A program made the translations under genes and the position numbers. From the NCBI RefSeq assembly GCF_040702995.1, contig NZ_CP159992.1, forward strand, positions 1,079,501-1,143,500: a stretch of DNA of 64,000 bases, given 5' to 3'. This stretch comes from Paenibacillus sp. AN1007. Lineage in GTDB: Bacteria > Bacillota > Bacilli > Paenibacillales > Paenibacillaceae. Of the stretch, positions 18,040-28,446 are shown piece by piece. Within the stretch, counting starts at the first letter, position 1, and every line of letters starts with the position of its first letter. Under the pieces are notes generated by a model. It did not search any database. It was given only the letters and a program-made list of their open reading frames with translations, and was not told the origin of the DNA.

Positions 18040-18329
18040 TGGTGCAGCTCCTTTAATAAAAAATAAGATCACCTAAATCACCTCATTATACAGGAGAAGA
18101 TCAGCACAGGGAAGATGTCCACAGCGGAAAGAATGCCAGATTACGAATGAGTGCAGCTGTACTGCGAAGTTAGAGGAATATAAGCAAGAGATAAGCAATT
18201 TGTAACCGGGCTTGTAACTATTCTGTCATTCACAGAGCCTGGTTTTCTATTAATCTTCTATATATAGACATGAATCGAGAGAATATTCCATTCATCGGGA
18301 AAAAATGAAAGTTAGGAAGTGGCCAGGTC

Positions 18330-19232
18330 GTGAGAGTACAACAAGAAACAACGCGAGAGTATGGAAATGCAGTTCGCAGCGTAAGTCGCAAACAAACCCA
18401 TAGAAGAAGAAAAATCCGCTACGGCAGATTAAGTGCGGCGCTTATGCTGCTGATACTGCTTGTTACGGGATTAACATATGCGTTTATCGGTATGACTCAT
18501 TGGATTAAATCGGTGGCAGCTCCGCCGCCCATTGCTGTAATTGAACAACCAGCCAAGCTGGGTATGATCCAGGTTACACCGGAGGCGAAGGAGGAACCGG
18601 CACGGTTTCTGGGGCAGGTTCGCAAAGTGGCATACATAACATTTGACGACGGGCCAAGTAAATTTACAGATCAGCTGCTGGATATTTTGAAACAGCATGA
18701 GGCGAAGGCAACCTTTTTCATGGTTGGACGCCAGTTGAATGAGCACCCGGATGCAGTGAAACGTTTGTACAAAGAAGGCAGCTATCCTGGGCTTCACAGC
18801 ATGACCCATGACTATAAAAAGCTGTACAAAAGCGGAAGCTCCGCTAATTTTGTGAATGAGTTCAAAAAAGAGCAGGAAAAGGTAGAGAAACTGATCGGAT
18901 ACAAACCGCATCTTATCCGTGCTCCTTATGGAAGCAGTCCGCAGATCGGTGAAGCTTTCAGGGGAAATATCGCGGCGGCAGGATTCAAAATGTGGGACTG
19001 GACAACGGACTCACTGGACTGGAATCTTCCAGGTCAGCCAGACAAAATTGTAGACCGGGTGAGCAGCAGTGTACACCGGGATAAAGAAGTTATTTTGATG
19101 CATGAACGGGAACAGACGGTGCAGGCGCTGCCGCGCATTATGAAACTGCTGGAAGAACGGGGTTATGAGTTCGAAGTGTACGATCCGGATGCCCACTGGG
19201 TTGTCAATTTCAGTCATGATACTCGTCTGTAA
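18330..19232 (+). CDS. Membrane-anchored polysaccharide deacetylase (NodB domain)
   Basis: 300 residues. A basic N-terminus and one membrane segment (AALMLLILLVTGLTYAFIG) place the NodB domain outside. Motifs: TFDDGPS (catalytic and metal Asp), HSMTHDY (metal His pair), RAPYGS, DWTTDSLDW and LMHE. The family removes N-acetyl groups from peptidoglycan or chitin-like polymers. Start is GTG 18330 behind a purine-rich stretch. A 9-bp inverted repeat (18204-18244) lies in the leader; its role is unclear. Confidence 0.88.
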   Translation: MRVQQETTREYGNAVRSVSRKQTHRRRKIRYGRLSAALMLLILLVTGLTYAFIGMTHWIKSVAAPPPIAVIEQPAKLGMIQVTPEAKEEPARFLGQVRKVAYITFDDGPSKFTDQLLDILKQHEAKATFFMVGRQLNEHPDAVKRLYKEGSYPGLHSMTHDYKKLYKSGSSANFVNEFKKEQEKVEKLIGYKPHLIRAPYGSSPQIGEAFRGNIAAAGFKMWDWTTDSLDWNLPGQPDKIVDRVSSSVHRDKEVILMHEREQTVQALPRIMKLLEERGYEFEVYDPDAHWVVNFSHDTRL

Positions 19233-19362
19233 TGGATGAACGGCAAACATTACACAAACAAGATCGGGCCTTATGTAACTTTTGTGAAAATAAAATGCAT
19301 ATAATTTCAGCAAGACGAAGGCATAGGAATTTTATACGGTTAGGGTAAGAGAGGGAGAACAA

Positions 19363-20019
19363 ATGGTAATAACGAGTAAAAAAATAGCATTGGCAGCATG
19401 CAGCTTACTGCTTGTGCTTCTGCTTAGCGGATGTGGAGAGCCGCAGGAGCCTGCAGCCAACCAGGTGGATCGATTGGTGCAGGGGGGGCAGGGGATTGAC
19501 AAAAGTCTGAAGGAATTGTCTCGCTATGAAGAAGAGGATATGGCACTATATAAATCCATTTTAAGCAAAGGCCAGAATAAAAATAGCGATATTGAAGCAC
19601 TGCTGGATCAAGCACAAGCTCATATTCAGGAACGAAGAGCACTGCTGGAGAAGACCCGTAAGGAAATGCAGGATACGGATGAGAAAACCGAAGCGCTGCG
19701 CCATTCTCTTAAGGAACTTACCATTGAGAAAGAAGAGACGCTTGCCCACGCGGGAAAAGTGCTGGATCAATATGAGGCAAGGGCCAGAACATTTGAGCTG
19801 TTTACTGCCTCTTACGGACACAGTCTGGACGCGGAAGAGAAGCTGTACGGCCTAATGCGCGCAAGTTCGAAACCAAATCTGGCTCAAATTAAACGTGCTA
19901 TTCGGACACGCAATGAAGAGTACGCCAAACTGGCTGAAGTGCGAAAACAATTCAACCTGCAGACTCAAGCGTTTAACGCGGCTCATGCACAATTGGTGAA
20001 GCTGGATCAAGCAGGTTGA
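19363..20019 (+). CDS. YkyA-family putative cell-wall-binding lipoprotein
   Basis: 218 residues. Lipoprotein signal peptide with LLSGC lipobox, then a largely helical, coiled-coil body rich in Glu, Lys and Gln (ALLEKTRKEMQDTDEKTEAL and on), ending RKQFNLQTQAFNAAHAQLVKL. This matches YkyA (PF10368), a wall-associated lipoprotein of uncertain function. GAGAGGGAG precedes ATG. Confidence 0.82.
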   Translation: MVITSKKIALAACSLLLVLLLSGCGEPQEPAANQVDRLVQGGQGIDKSLKELSRYEEEDMALYKSILSKGQNKNSDIEALLDQAQAHIQERRALLEKTRKEMQDTDEKTEALRHSLKELTIEKEETLAHAGKVLDQYEARARTFELFTASYGHSLDAEEKLYGLMRASSKPNLAQIKRAIRTRNEEYAKLAEVRKQFNLQTQAFNAAHAQLVKLDQAG

Positions 20020-20249
20020 GGATGGAAGCCAGGCCCACGAATACCGTTTATACGTGATTGAGCTGTCTGCCTTCCGTGTAAGTAATATTAAGCGAGGCTG
20101 TATAAATAGAACGAATCTTTAGTCTTTGCACAGGAGCGGCGATGGGTAGGCTGCTCTGTTATGGAAGTGATTGTGTGAGGCATGGTTAATTCCACGTGTA
20201 CAGCGGCATGGATAAGCAGCATTGCGTATAAGCTAACGGAGGTGTTCAT

Positions 20250-21143
20250 ATGCGAAAAGGGAATACAACAAAGGTAAGCACCACACTGGTGGTACTGCTA
20301 ATGGGATTCTCGCTTGTGGCTTGCGGGAGCACTGCACCCGAAATTCAGCCATCTGTGAACAATACGAAAGAGTCGTCACCAGTACCGGAGCAGCAGACGG
20401 AAGAACGTAATGTCATCGAAGCCGAGGGTATTCTGACTGGCTGGGCAGATCCACATACGGTCGAGATTCGAGTGAAGGACCAAGCAATGTCCTTCCAGGT
20501 AGAGGAAGAGATGCAGAAGTCATTAGATGATATCGATGATGAGGATTCGGTTCGTTTCAAATATGTAGAAAGATCGGTGGATGCATCGACCAAACAGCTG
20601 GTGCTCACCGGAATTACGAAAATTGGCTCACCTGCCAAGGATAACAGTGGTGCTGGGGAGGAAGATGCGGTAACCTCGGATCGCCCCAAAACGTCAGAGC
20701 TGGAAGTCACTGTGGAAGGAATCACCGAGAAACGGCCGGCAGCCTTGGCACAGGCTGAGGGATATTCGTTTTATATTTTGGAGCCCATGGCTTTTGATGC
20801 AAAAGAACATGAGTTAACGATGAAGGTTAACCCCGCGTACAAGGTAGGGATCGAGAAACTGCCTGCGGATTTCAATCTGGATAATTTGAAAATGAATGCG
20901 AAAGAAGAATTATCGAAGACCGGAGAGGTAAAACAAGTAACAGGTGAACAGCTCAGCAGCGGACCTATGAAAGATGCGAGACTGTTCATGATGTCGCAGA
21001 ACGAGAAGAAGACGCAGTATGTTATCGTCAAAGAATTGGACGGAAATGGATTTATCTTCCATGTTAATGCGCCGGTTGGTGAACCTTCTGAAGGATTCCT
21101 TCCGATGGTGTATGCTTCGGTGAACACGATTATGAATGAATAG
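20250..21143 (+). CDS. Hypothetical lipoprotein
   Basis: 297 residues with signal peptide and lipobox LVACGS. Residues 45-130 form a small beta-rich domain (ILTGWADPHTVEIRVKDQ, VRFKYVERS); residues 150-297 form a second domain (VEGITEKRPAALAQAEGYSF, FIFHVNAPVGEPSEGFLP). Both are separated by acidic, proline-containing linkers. No family recognised. AACGGAGGTG precedes ATG and a terminator follows. Confidence 0.8.
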   Translation: MRKGNTTKVSTTLVVLLMGFSLVACGSTAPEIQPSVNNTKESSPVPEQQTEERNVIEAEGILTGWADPHTVEIRVKDQAMSFQVEEEMQKSLDDIDDEDSVRFKYVERSVDASTKQLVLTGITKIGSPAKDNSGAGEEDAVTSDRPKTSELEVTVEGITEKRPAALAQAEGYSFYILEPMAFDAKEHELTMKVNPAYKVGIEKLPADFNLDNLKMNAKEELSKTGEVKQVTGEQLSSGPMKDARLFMMSQNEKKTQYVIVKELDGNGFIFHVNAPVGEPSEGFLPMVYASVNTIMNE

Positions 21144-21166
21144 ACTAGATCATCCATCATAGTGAA

Positions 21167-21208
21167 CAGCGTGTTTCCTTACAAAGGGGAAAGACGCTGT
21201 TTTATTTT
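21167..21208 (+). terminator. Rho-independent terminator
   Basis: CAGCGTGTTTCC and GGGGAAAGACGCTG form an imperfect stem followed by TTTTATTTTAT. Confidence 0.8.
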
Positions 21209-21669
21209 ATGCAGCTTGACGACATGAAGAGCTGGAAAGAACAGAGCTGCCGTGCATAGGTTCCTCCCGGCTCTTTGTCGTATACATGATACTGTTGGTT
21301 GGATTATATGCTGCATCCGTAGGTTGAATGGCAAGTCAAATGAGTGCGGTAGTAGACAGCCTGTACCCTTGAAGTTCTTGATAGCGGGTATTATCTGCTG
21401 ATGAACAGAATGCGCTTCAAGGATAGCCATGCGTTCACGGATGGGAGCAGCAGGGCCGTCTTCACGAAAGAGATACTGCAGCTTCGCTCGATATAGGGTT
21501 CCTTATAATGAATGAAAGAATTGAATAAGCTTGTGATGTTTTATTCGCTTTACGCCGCATCAGAACATGTGGGAAAATGAGAGAATGCGTGCGCGAAGCC
21601 GTAAAAAATGCATTGGAAGTATAATGAGGCCATTGGTAGAAGCATGAGGAGCAGAGGAGGAAGTGGAAT
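21209..21669. other. Intergenic region with possible decayed minus-strand gene
   Basis: About 460 bp without a convincing intact gene. The minus strand is open from about 21,508 to 21,179 and the middle reads like protein (LYRAKLQYLFREDGPAAP, IRERMAILEAHSVHQQ), but there is a stop just upstream and no ribosome binding site. Likely a remnant; family unknown. Confidence 0.35.
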
Positions 21670-22614
21670 ATGCTGCAAAGAGATCGTTTTGAAGGAAGTC
21701 TGATCGGACTTGCCGTGGGAGATGCGCTGGGCACTACTGTTGAATTCAGCAGCCCTGGCAGTTTTGAGCCTGTTACCGATATGGTGGGCGGCGGCGTTTT
21801 TGGATTAAAAGCGGGGGAGTGGACCGACGATACGTCCATGGCTTTATGTCTGGCGGAAAGTCTGGTGCGTCAGCAGGACTTCGATCCTGCGGATCAGATG
21901 CGCCGATACACGAACTGGTATAAGGTGGGGTATATGAGCAGTACGGGCAGCTGCTTTGATATAGGCGGAGCTACGCGAAGTGCACTGGAACGTTTTGCCC
22001 GAACCGGAGAAGCCTACAGTGGATCAACGGACCCGATGACAGCAGGCAACGGCTCTATTATGAGACTTGCTCCGATTGCTATGGCTTATGCTGACCAGCC
22101 GGAAGATGCTGTTCGTTATGCAGGACTGAGTTCCCGGACAACACATGCGGCTGTAGAAAGTGTAGAGGCCTGCGAAGTGCTGGCAGCTGTTCTTGTGGCA
22201 GGATTTCATGGAGCGGAGAAGACCGATATGCTGGCACCAGAGACGATGAAGCGCTGGCGGACGGAGAAGGGATCGTCTTTTTCGCCTGCGATTGAAGAAG
22301 TGGTTATGGGATCATATCAGCATAAAGAGCCGCCAGAGATTCAGGGCAGCGGTTATGTGGTACGTTCTCTGGAAGCTGCGCTGTGGGCGTTTGCGAAATC
22401 ATCCAGCTTTTCGGATGGGCTGCTGCGGGCAGTGAATTTGGGAGATGATGCGGACACAACTGGTGCGGTATATGGTCAGATTGCGGGTGCATATTACGGG
22501 CGCAGCGGAATTCCTTCACATTGGCAGGACAGGCTGGCGATGAGAGATACGTTTGATCGATTAAATGATGCGTTATGGCTGAAAGCGGCAGGTCATGGCG
22601 TACAGAAGAAATAA
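21670..22614 (+). CDS. ADP-ribosylglycohydrolase (DraG-like)
   Basis: 314 residues covering the whole ADP-ribosyl-glycohydrolase fold. Metal-binding motifs: GLAVGDALGTTVEF, WTDDTSMAL (first Asp pair), GNGSIMRLAP and NLGDDADTTGAVYGQIAGA (C-terminal Asp pair). The family removes ADP-ribose from proteins or small molecules; the target is unknown. GAGGAGGAAG lies upstream of ATG. The MFS gene follows after about 100 bp rich in adenine. Confidence 0.93.
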   Translation: MLQRDRFEGSLIGLAVGDALGTTVEFSSPGSFEPVTDMVGGGVFGLKAGEWTDDTSMALCLAESLVRQQDFDPADQMRRYTNWYKVGYMSSTGSCFDIGGATRSALERFARTGEAYSGSTDPMTAGNGSIMRLAPIAMAYADQPEDAVRYAGLSSRTTHAAVESVEACEVLAAVLVAGFHGAEKTDMLAPETMKRWRTEKGSSFSPAIEEVVMGSYQHKEPPEIQGSGYVVRSLEAALWAFAKSSSFSDGLLRAVNLGDDADTTGAVYGQIAGAYYGRSGIPSHWQDRLAMRDTFDRLNDALWLKAAGHGVQKK

Positions 22615-22720
22615 AGCATAGTCAAAGTAAGAAAACAGAACGAAAAACAAAAAAAATACAAAACAAAAGAATACAGAGTAAAACAATAGACATATGAAAG
22701 ACAGGAGAAGAGATCACATC

Positions 22721-24004
22721 ATGAGCAGGACAGGACGTTTAAACGAAGAATCAACGGATACATCGGCAGAACATAGGGGGACGTCACACGTTTCAGAGCC
22801 TGGCAAAAGAAAGGCATTTCCTTTGTCTCTGCTGTGTTTGACAATCGGGGCATTCGCTATTGGCATGACGGAGTTTATCATTATGGGTCTGCTGCCTAAT
22901 GTGGCAGCTGATCTAGATGTGAGCATTCCACAAGCGGGACAATTAATTACGGGTTATGCACTTGGTGTAGCCGTAGGTGCGCCAATACTAACGGTATTTA
23001 CGCACAAGATTCCGCAGAAAAAACTGCTGGTGCTGCTGATGTGCATTTTTATCGTTGGCAACGCATTGTCAGTCATTGCCCCTACTTACGGGCTGCTTAT
23101 CTCGGCACGTATCCTGACGGCATTTGCTCATGGTACGTTCCTTGGTGTGGGGTCAATCATGGCAACCAAGCTGGTGACACCCGATCGAAGAGCTGGCGCT
23201 GTATCGGTAGTGCTTGCCGGGCTGACCATTGCCAATATTATTGGTGTTCCATTTGGCACGTTTATCGGTCAACAGCTCGGCTGGCGTTCCTCGTTCGGGG
23301 CGATCACCATTCTGGGCATAATTTCACTGCTGGGGATTATTCGTTTTATTCCGGTTATTCCGCAAGGAACACCGGCTGACCTCGGACAGCAATTCCGCAA
23401 TTTAATCCGCCCACAGGTGTTATTAGTGCTGCTTATCGGTGCTTTGGGCTGCGGCAGCTTATTCGCGGTTTTCACATATATTACGCCAATGCTGGTGGAT
23501 ATTAGCGGTTTTGCAGAACAAAACGTTACCTGGATTCTGGTACTGTTTGGCTTTGGAGTGACGCTGGGGAATATGGTCGGTGGCCGTCTTGCAGATTGGA
23601 AGCTTATGCCTTCGCTTATCGTTAACTTTGGCATTCTTGCCGTGCTGCTCGCTGCATTAACGCTGACGCTGCACAATCCATTTTTGGCGGTAGTCACCAT
23701 ATTTTTCTGGGGTGTTGCGGCCTTTGGCATTATGCCTGGACTTCAGATTCGTATTATGAATATGACGCGAGAAGCTCCGCTGCTTGCAACGACATCGAGC
23801 CACTCTGCATTTAATCTGGGGAATGCGGCCGGAGCTTATATTGGCGGATTTGCCATTACGCACACGGGACTGCTTTCAGTGCCGCTCTATGCCGCTGTGA
23901 TTGCAGCGCTTGGCCTTCTTGGACTGCTGCTCAGTCTGTTAATGCATGACAAAAAGGGCGCGTCTGAAGGTGGAGATGTCATTCATCCCGTGTCGGCACA
24001 GTAG
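22721..24004 (+). CDS. MFS transporter, DHA1 (AraJ/YdhP-like) family
   Basis: 427 residues with 12 membrane helices. Diagnostic stretches: IGMTEFIIMGLLPNVAADL in helix 1, the cytoplasmic-loop and helix 4 region SARILTAFAHGTFLGVG, and PDRRAGAVSVVLAGLTIANI. These match drug or sugar exporters of the AraJ group; the substrate cannot be inferred. ATG 22721 is preferred, with AGGAGAAGAG upstream; an in-frame ATG at 22694 has no site. A charged tail ends the protein. Confidence 0.9.
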   Translation: MSRTGRLNEESTDTSAEHRGTSHVSEPGKRKAFPLSLLCLTIGAFAIGMTEFIIMGLLPNVAADLDVSIPQAGQLITGYALGVAVGAPILTVFTHKIPQKKLLVLLMCIFIVGNALSVIAPTYGLLISARILTAFAHGTFLGVGSIMATKLVTPDRRAGAVSVVLAGLTIANIIGVPFGTFIGQQLGWRSSFGAITILGIISLLGIIRFIPVIPQGTPADLGQQFRNLIRPQVLLVLLIGALGCGSLFAVFTYITPMLVDISGFAEQNVTWILVLFGFGVTLGNMVGGRLADWKLMPSLIVNFGILAVLLAALTLTLHNPFLAVVTIFFWGVAAFGIMPGLQIRIMNMTREAPLLATTSSHSAFNLGNAAGAYIGGFAITHTGLLSVPLYAAVIAALGLLGLLLSLLMHDKKGASEGGDVIHPVSAQ

Positions 24005-24023
24005 TTCAGCGCATTGTAAGGAA

Positions 24024-24065
24024 GTCTCCGGTCCTCTATAAAAAGAGAACTGGAGCTTTTTTTTA
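24024..24065 (+). terminator. Rho-independent terminator
   Basis: GTCTCCGGTCCTCT and AGAGAACTGGAGC form an imperfect hairpin followed by TTTTTTTT. Confidence 0.85.
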
Positions 24066-25347
<1,282 letters not shown>

Positions 25348-25434
25348 TTCACAATCTCCATCTAAAAGTATCATTCGAAGGTTCAATTTCAAGCATTCTC
25401 TGTTATTATGGGTGCATGCGTTCGAATGATGATC

Positions 25435-25474
25435 AGCCTCAGGCCTGTCTTGTGCAGCGCCTGGGGCTTTATGT
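25435..25474 (+). terminator. Probable terminator of the esterase gene
   Basis: AGCCTCAGGC pairs with GCCTGGGGCT around a 14-nt loop and is followed by TTATG. The weak T-run lowers confidence. Confidence 0.6.
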
Positions 25475-25645
25475 ATTTTTATTCGACGCAGATGCTGACG
25501 CTGGTAGGGCGGAAAGAGGTTACGCCGGATTAAGATTAAGACGACTTCAGTCCTTGTGGGGCAGCAGCAGATGGGAAGGGTAGATAGTATAGTATACAAT
25601 GAAATGTACATAGACATATACATGAAAGAGAGGCATGCAATCACG

Positions 25646-25825
25646 ATGTTTTATTATAAAGGGGCATTTCGGGAAACAGACAATGTTATCTATTTCAAAA
25701 GCGAGGTTCCGCTGGCGCAGCATGACGTAGTTCTGTTTGGGGAAAGAACATATTTTATTGAAAGCGTGGAAAAAGAGTTTCTGCTGCTGCAGCGAGTAGG
25801 TTCCATCATTACCGTGAGTGTGTGA
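25646..25825 (+). CDS. Small hypothetical protein upstream of sigK
   Basis: 59 residues from ATG 25646 (MFYYKGAFRETDNVIYF), with GAGAGG about 10 nt upstream; longer in-frame starts exist but lack a site. Alternating hydrophobic and charged residues (VVLFGERTYFIESVEKEFLL) suggest a small beta-rich protein. No family recognised. It ends 165 bp before sigK. Confidence 0.55.
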   Translation: MFYYKGAFRETDNVIYFKSEVPLAQHDVVLFGERTYFIESVEKEFLLLQRVGSIITVSV

Positions 25826-25895
25826 AATAGATTTCCCTTAAGGTATGTGTTCTTCTGCAAGTTTCGTTTATTTCCAGACAGATTTAAATGTACGT

Positions 25896-25925
25896 GCACT
25901 TCTGGGCCCCTGCCCACATACAATA
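25896..25925 (+). promoter_or_regulatory. Sporulation promoter of sigK (sigma-K/sigma-E type)
   Basis: CATACAATA (25917-25925) fits the sigma-K -10 pattern CATANNNTA and the sigma-E form CATACAAT. GCACT (25896-25900) provides the AC of a sigma-K -35 with 17 bp between AC and CATA. It lies 66 bp before the sigK start. In B. subtilis, sigK is read first by sigma-E with SpoIIID and then by sigma-K itself. Confidence 0.65.
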
Positions 25926-25990
25926 GATCGACCCTGTTCCCTCATGAGCTCAGGCCAGATCGCGTTGTAAAACTGCAGGAGGTGTCATCT

Positions 25991-26434
25991 GTGCCCGGAT
26001 TGTTTACCGCAATAGCCCTGTTCATTAAAGAATTAACGTTACTCGTTTCGTATGTCAAAAATAATGCGTTTCCCCAGCCGCTTGCTGAGGATGACGAAGC
26101 CAAACATCTGCGCCTCATGGCTGAAGGCAATGCCCACTCGCGCAATCTGCTTATTGAACACAATCTGCGTCTTGTGGCGCATATCGTCAAAAAGTTTGAC
26201 AATACTGGCGAAGATCAGGAGGACCTGATTTCAATCGGGACGATCGGTTTGATCAAAGCCATCGAGAGCTTTCAGCAAGGAAAAGGTACCAAGCTGGCCA
26301 CATTTGCTGCGAGATGTATTGAAAACGAAATCCTGATGCATCTAAGATCACTGAAGAAAACACGCAAAGACGTATCTCTTCATGATCCTATCGGTACGGA
26401 TAAAGAAGGAAATGAAATAACACCCACATCATAG
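25991..26434 (+). CDS. sigK: RNA polymerase sigma-K, N-terminal part interrupted by prophage
   Basis: Late mother-cell sporulation sigma factor, 5' portion only: 147 codons. GTG 25991 follows AGGAGGTG (25977-25984). The 20-residue hydrophobic pro-sequence ([20 protein letters not shown]) precedes [11 protein letters not shown], the known mature N-terminus of pro-sigma-K. Region 2 is intact: [51 protein letters not shown]. The frame leaves sigma-K sequence after [13 protein letters not shown] and stops four codons later. Regions 3-4 are absent here and should lie past the far end of the prophage. Truncation falls on AATGA, as for B. subtilis spoIVCB. A functional factor would require excision. 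Confidence 0.95.
   Translation: MPGLFTAIALFIKELTLLVSYVKNNAFPQPLAEDDEAKHLRLMAEGNAHSRNLLIEHNLRLVAHIVKKFDNTGEDQEDLISIGTIGLIKAIESFQQGKGTKLATFAARCIENEILMHLRSLKKTRKDVSLHDPIGTDKEGNEITPTS
26411..26415 (+). other. Predicted crossover core (att) inside sigK
   Basis: AATGA within GGAAATGAAAT (codons 141-142, Asn-Glu). The B. subtilis skin element recombines between two AATGA repeats at this position of sigK. The partner site should occur past the right end of the window. Confidence 0.8.
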
Positions 26435-26444
26435 ACGTGGGTGT
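26420..26444. terminator. Hairpin between truncated sigK and the recombinase gene
   Basis: ACACCCAC and GTGGGTGT make a perfect 8-bp stem with a 9-nt loop. It spans both convergent stop codons and lies 5 bp inside the crossover core. It may act as a bidirectional terminator or be part of the recombinase binding site. Confidence 0.5.
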
Positions 26445-27976
26445 AGATATACTTCAAAGTCCGCCCCCTGCTGGGGTTTTTCTTTTTTATAGACGACTTT
26501 ATGCAATACGGATTTTAACAGCTTATTACGTTTGACTGGATCGTCTGTTTCATAATAAGACTTGACCACAGACTCTGCAATGGGGATTACATTATGCTGA
26601 GCCTTCTGTTTTCTTTGTTCCAGGCTGATCTCCTGTATAGTTCGTTCAATCGCGTGCTCGGCAGATGAGATGCGTTCAGACAAGTTTTGGGACCGTTCAA
26701 GGAAAACATCCTCCGTGTATATGCCTCGCTCCAAAAAATCATAAAGACGTTCTTTTTGTGAATCTAATTCCTTCAACTCTTTCTCTAGAGCATCAAGTGC
26801 CGTTTGTCTAAAATCAATAGATTCATCCGGAGCTTTATGTTCTCGCTTACTCCACTTTACTTTATAGTCCGCCAGCCATTCCTCCAAGCCTTCAATGATC
26901 TTGGCTTCGACCAGCTTATATTGACTACTCCTAGTGTTGCAAGAGGGCGTGTTGCAGCGCAAGTGCGCGGGCAGACTCGTATAAGGGCGATAGACCATCG
27001 TCATACCACAGTTATGACACTTCACCAGGCCCGCCAAAGCCGTTGTTATTTTCGGTTTCCCATTTTCGTCGAGCTGATAAGGTGCATGGTAGCTACTCGA
27101 GATCCGTTCTTGAGCTTTAGCAAAGGTTACTTCATCAATAATAGCTTCGTGCTTCCCTTGCACACTGATCCAGTCTTGGGTATCACGCGTGCGTACAGTG
27201 CGCCTTTTGCCGGGTTCTGTACTTTTTTTCGTCTGCTTCTTTTTCCATTGTATCTTGCCGGTATAAACGGCGTTCTTGAGTATATTTAATACCGTAGAAG
27301 GAATCCAGTCTTTCCCTGTTGCAGAAGGTATTTTCAGAGCATTCAGAGCAGTGGCAATTTTGCTGGAACCTTTCTGATGTTCGGGATCGGAATGCACGTA
27401 CCATTCAAATATTTGTCTCACAATAGGCGCCTGGATAGGATGGGGCTTCAATGTTCTACCGTTCGTTAAGTCTTCAATCTCGTAACCATAAGGTGGACGC
27501 GTTCCAAGATAATTACCTTCTTCCACCGATCGCACACGGCCCCCTTGCATCCGGCGTGTGATGATCTTGAGCTCTTTACGAGCCATGAAGGCTTCGAACT
27601 CACTGTATTCCTCGTCAAATTCATCGTGCAAATCATACGTCTTTCGAGGGGTGATGATTTTGGTATCGGCATTCCGAAAAGTCTCCAGTATCAAGCCTTG
27701 TTCTTGCATGTTACCGCGCCCGAAACGGTCGATATCCATGACCAGGACGGCATCATACAGTTTGGCTTCCACGTCTTTCAGCAATTTGAGCATTTGAGGG
27801 CGGTGAACCAAGCTTTCCCCGCTCACAATTTCCTCATAGATTTCTATGATATTAGCGCTAACATAACGCGCATGCTTCAGGAGAGCTTTTCTATGCTTAG
27901 CTAAGGTTTCACCTTCTCCACGGCGTTCTGCTTCTTCATCTGCACGAGATTTTCTAAGATAAATGGCAGCTTTCAT
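26429..27976 (-). CDS. Large serine recombinase (prophage integrase/excisionase)
   Basis: 515 residues. The resolvase domain has YLRKSR with the nucleophile serine at position 10, MDIDRFGRG with the active-site Arg pair, and [21 protein letters not shown]. The recombinase domain follows (GTRPPYGYE ... [19 protein letters not shown]). A zinc ribbon ([12 protein letters not shown] ... [12 protein letters not shown]) and a C-terminal coiled coil (about 400-470) complete the large-serine type. It corresponds in place and orientation to SpoIVCA of skin, but its sequence looks clearly divergent from SpoIVCA. It is predicted to join AATGA sites and rebuild sigK in the mother cell. ACAGGAGGT precedes ATG. 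Confidence 0.93.
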   Translation of the reverse strand: MKAAIYLRKSRADEEAERRGEGETLAKHRKALLKHARYVSANIIEIYEEIVSGESLVHRPQMLKLLKDVEAKLYDAVLVMDIDRFGRGNMQEQGLILETFRNADTKIITPRKTYDLHDEFDEEYSEFEAFMARKELKIITRRMQGGRVRSVEEGNYLGTRPPYGYEIEDLTNGRTLKPHPIQAPIVRQIFEWYVHSDPEHQKGSSKIATALNALKIPSATGKDWIPSTVLNILKNAVYTGKIQWKKKQTKKSTEPGKRRTVRTRDTQDWISVQGKHEAIIDEVTFAKAQERISSSYHAPYQLDENGKPKITTALAGLVKCHNCGMTMVYRPYTSLPAHLRCNTPSCNTRSSQYKLVEAKIIEGLEEWLADYKVKWSKREHKAPDESIDFRQTALDALEKELKELDSQKERLYDFLERGIYTEDVFLERSQNLSERISSAEHAIERTIQEISLEQRKQKAQHNVIPIAESVVKSYYETDDPVKRNKLLKSVLHKVVYKKEKPQQGADFEVYLHPRL

Positions 27977-28010
27977 TTGTACCTCCTGTAAGACTTGTTC
28001 CTATATAGTT

Positions 28011-28042
28011 TACTGTATGTTTGTTCGTTTCACGACTATATC
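28011..28042 (-). promoter_or_regulatory. Possible sigma-E/sigma-K-type promoter of the recombinase gene
   Basis: On the minus strand CATACAGTA (28019 down to 28011) fits CATANNNTA and differs at one position from the sigma-E -10 CATACAMT. GATATAG (28042-28036) could act as a sigma-E -35, though the 16-nt gap is slightly long. The predicted start leaves a leader of about 27 nt with AGGAGGT. In B. subtilis spoIVCA is sigma-E/SpoIIID dependent, so the same logic would apply here. Confidence 0.5.
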
Positions 28043-28050
28043 AATCCACA

Positions 28051-28074
28051 AAAAAGAAAAGCCCCGAAGGGCTT
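28051..28074 (-). terminator. Terminator of the minus-strand cargo pair
   Basis: AAGCCC, 4-nt loop, GGGCTT, followed on the minus strand by TTCTTTTTTG, 8 bp after the membrane-protein stop. Confidence 0.85.
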
Positions 28075-28081
28075 AATGTTA

Positions 28082-28426
28082 TTATGAATTATCATCTAAC
28101 CATTGATTAGCCCAGATGTGAGCTCCGCCAGCTGCTAGTGCAAAGAGAACAGATAATACAACACTTGCAGCTGTGCTATCGAACCAATGGCCAATTATCC
28201 AACCTACATAACCACAGGCTAATGATAATAAAACTAAAATTAATATTCGCAGCGGTTTAATCATTAAAGCGATCATAGTAACTACAATTGCTCCTCCAAA
28301 TACCCACCAAGACGTATAATAAATACCCAGAACAACTGAAATGATGAATATTTCAGTAAAAAGCCACGTTACTCCATTGTCGCTTTCTTTAGCTTCATTA
28401 ACACCTTTTCTTATCTCATTTTTCAA
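28082..28426 (-). CDS. Small membrane protein, phage cargo
   Basis: 114 residues. A charged N-terminus (MKNEIRKGVNEAKESD) is followed by four hydrophobic segments at about 22-38, 42-58, 61-80 and 87-106. No family recognised. It lies 20 bp downstream of the DUF4041/GIY-YIG gene on the same strand, with a shared terminator, so the two form a unit. This placement next to the integrase is typical for lysogen-expressed cargo such as superinfection exclusion; that role is inference only. Confidence 0.7.
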   Translation of the reverse strand: MKNEIRKGVNEAKESDNGVTWLFTEIFIISVVLGIYYTSWWVFGGAIVVTMIALMIKPLRILILVLLSLACGYVGWIIGHWFDSTAASVVLSVLFALAAGGAHIWANQWLDDNS

Positions 28427-28446
28427 ATAGACTACCTCCCTTGGGG

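Noticed and set aside
18204..18244. 9-bp inverted repeat ahead of the deacetylase gene as a riboswitch
   Set aside because: A single stem with a long loop does not match any riboswitch class I know; no covariation can be judged from one sequence.
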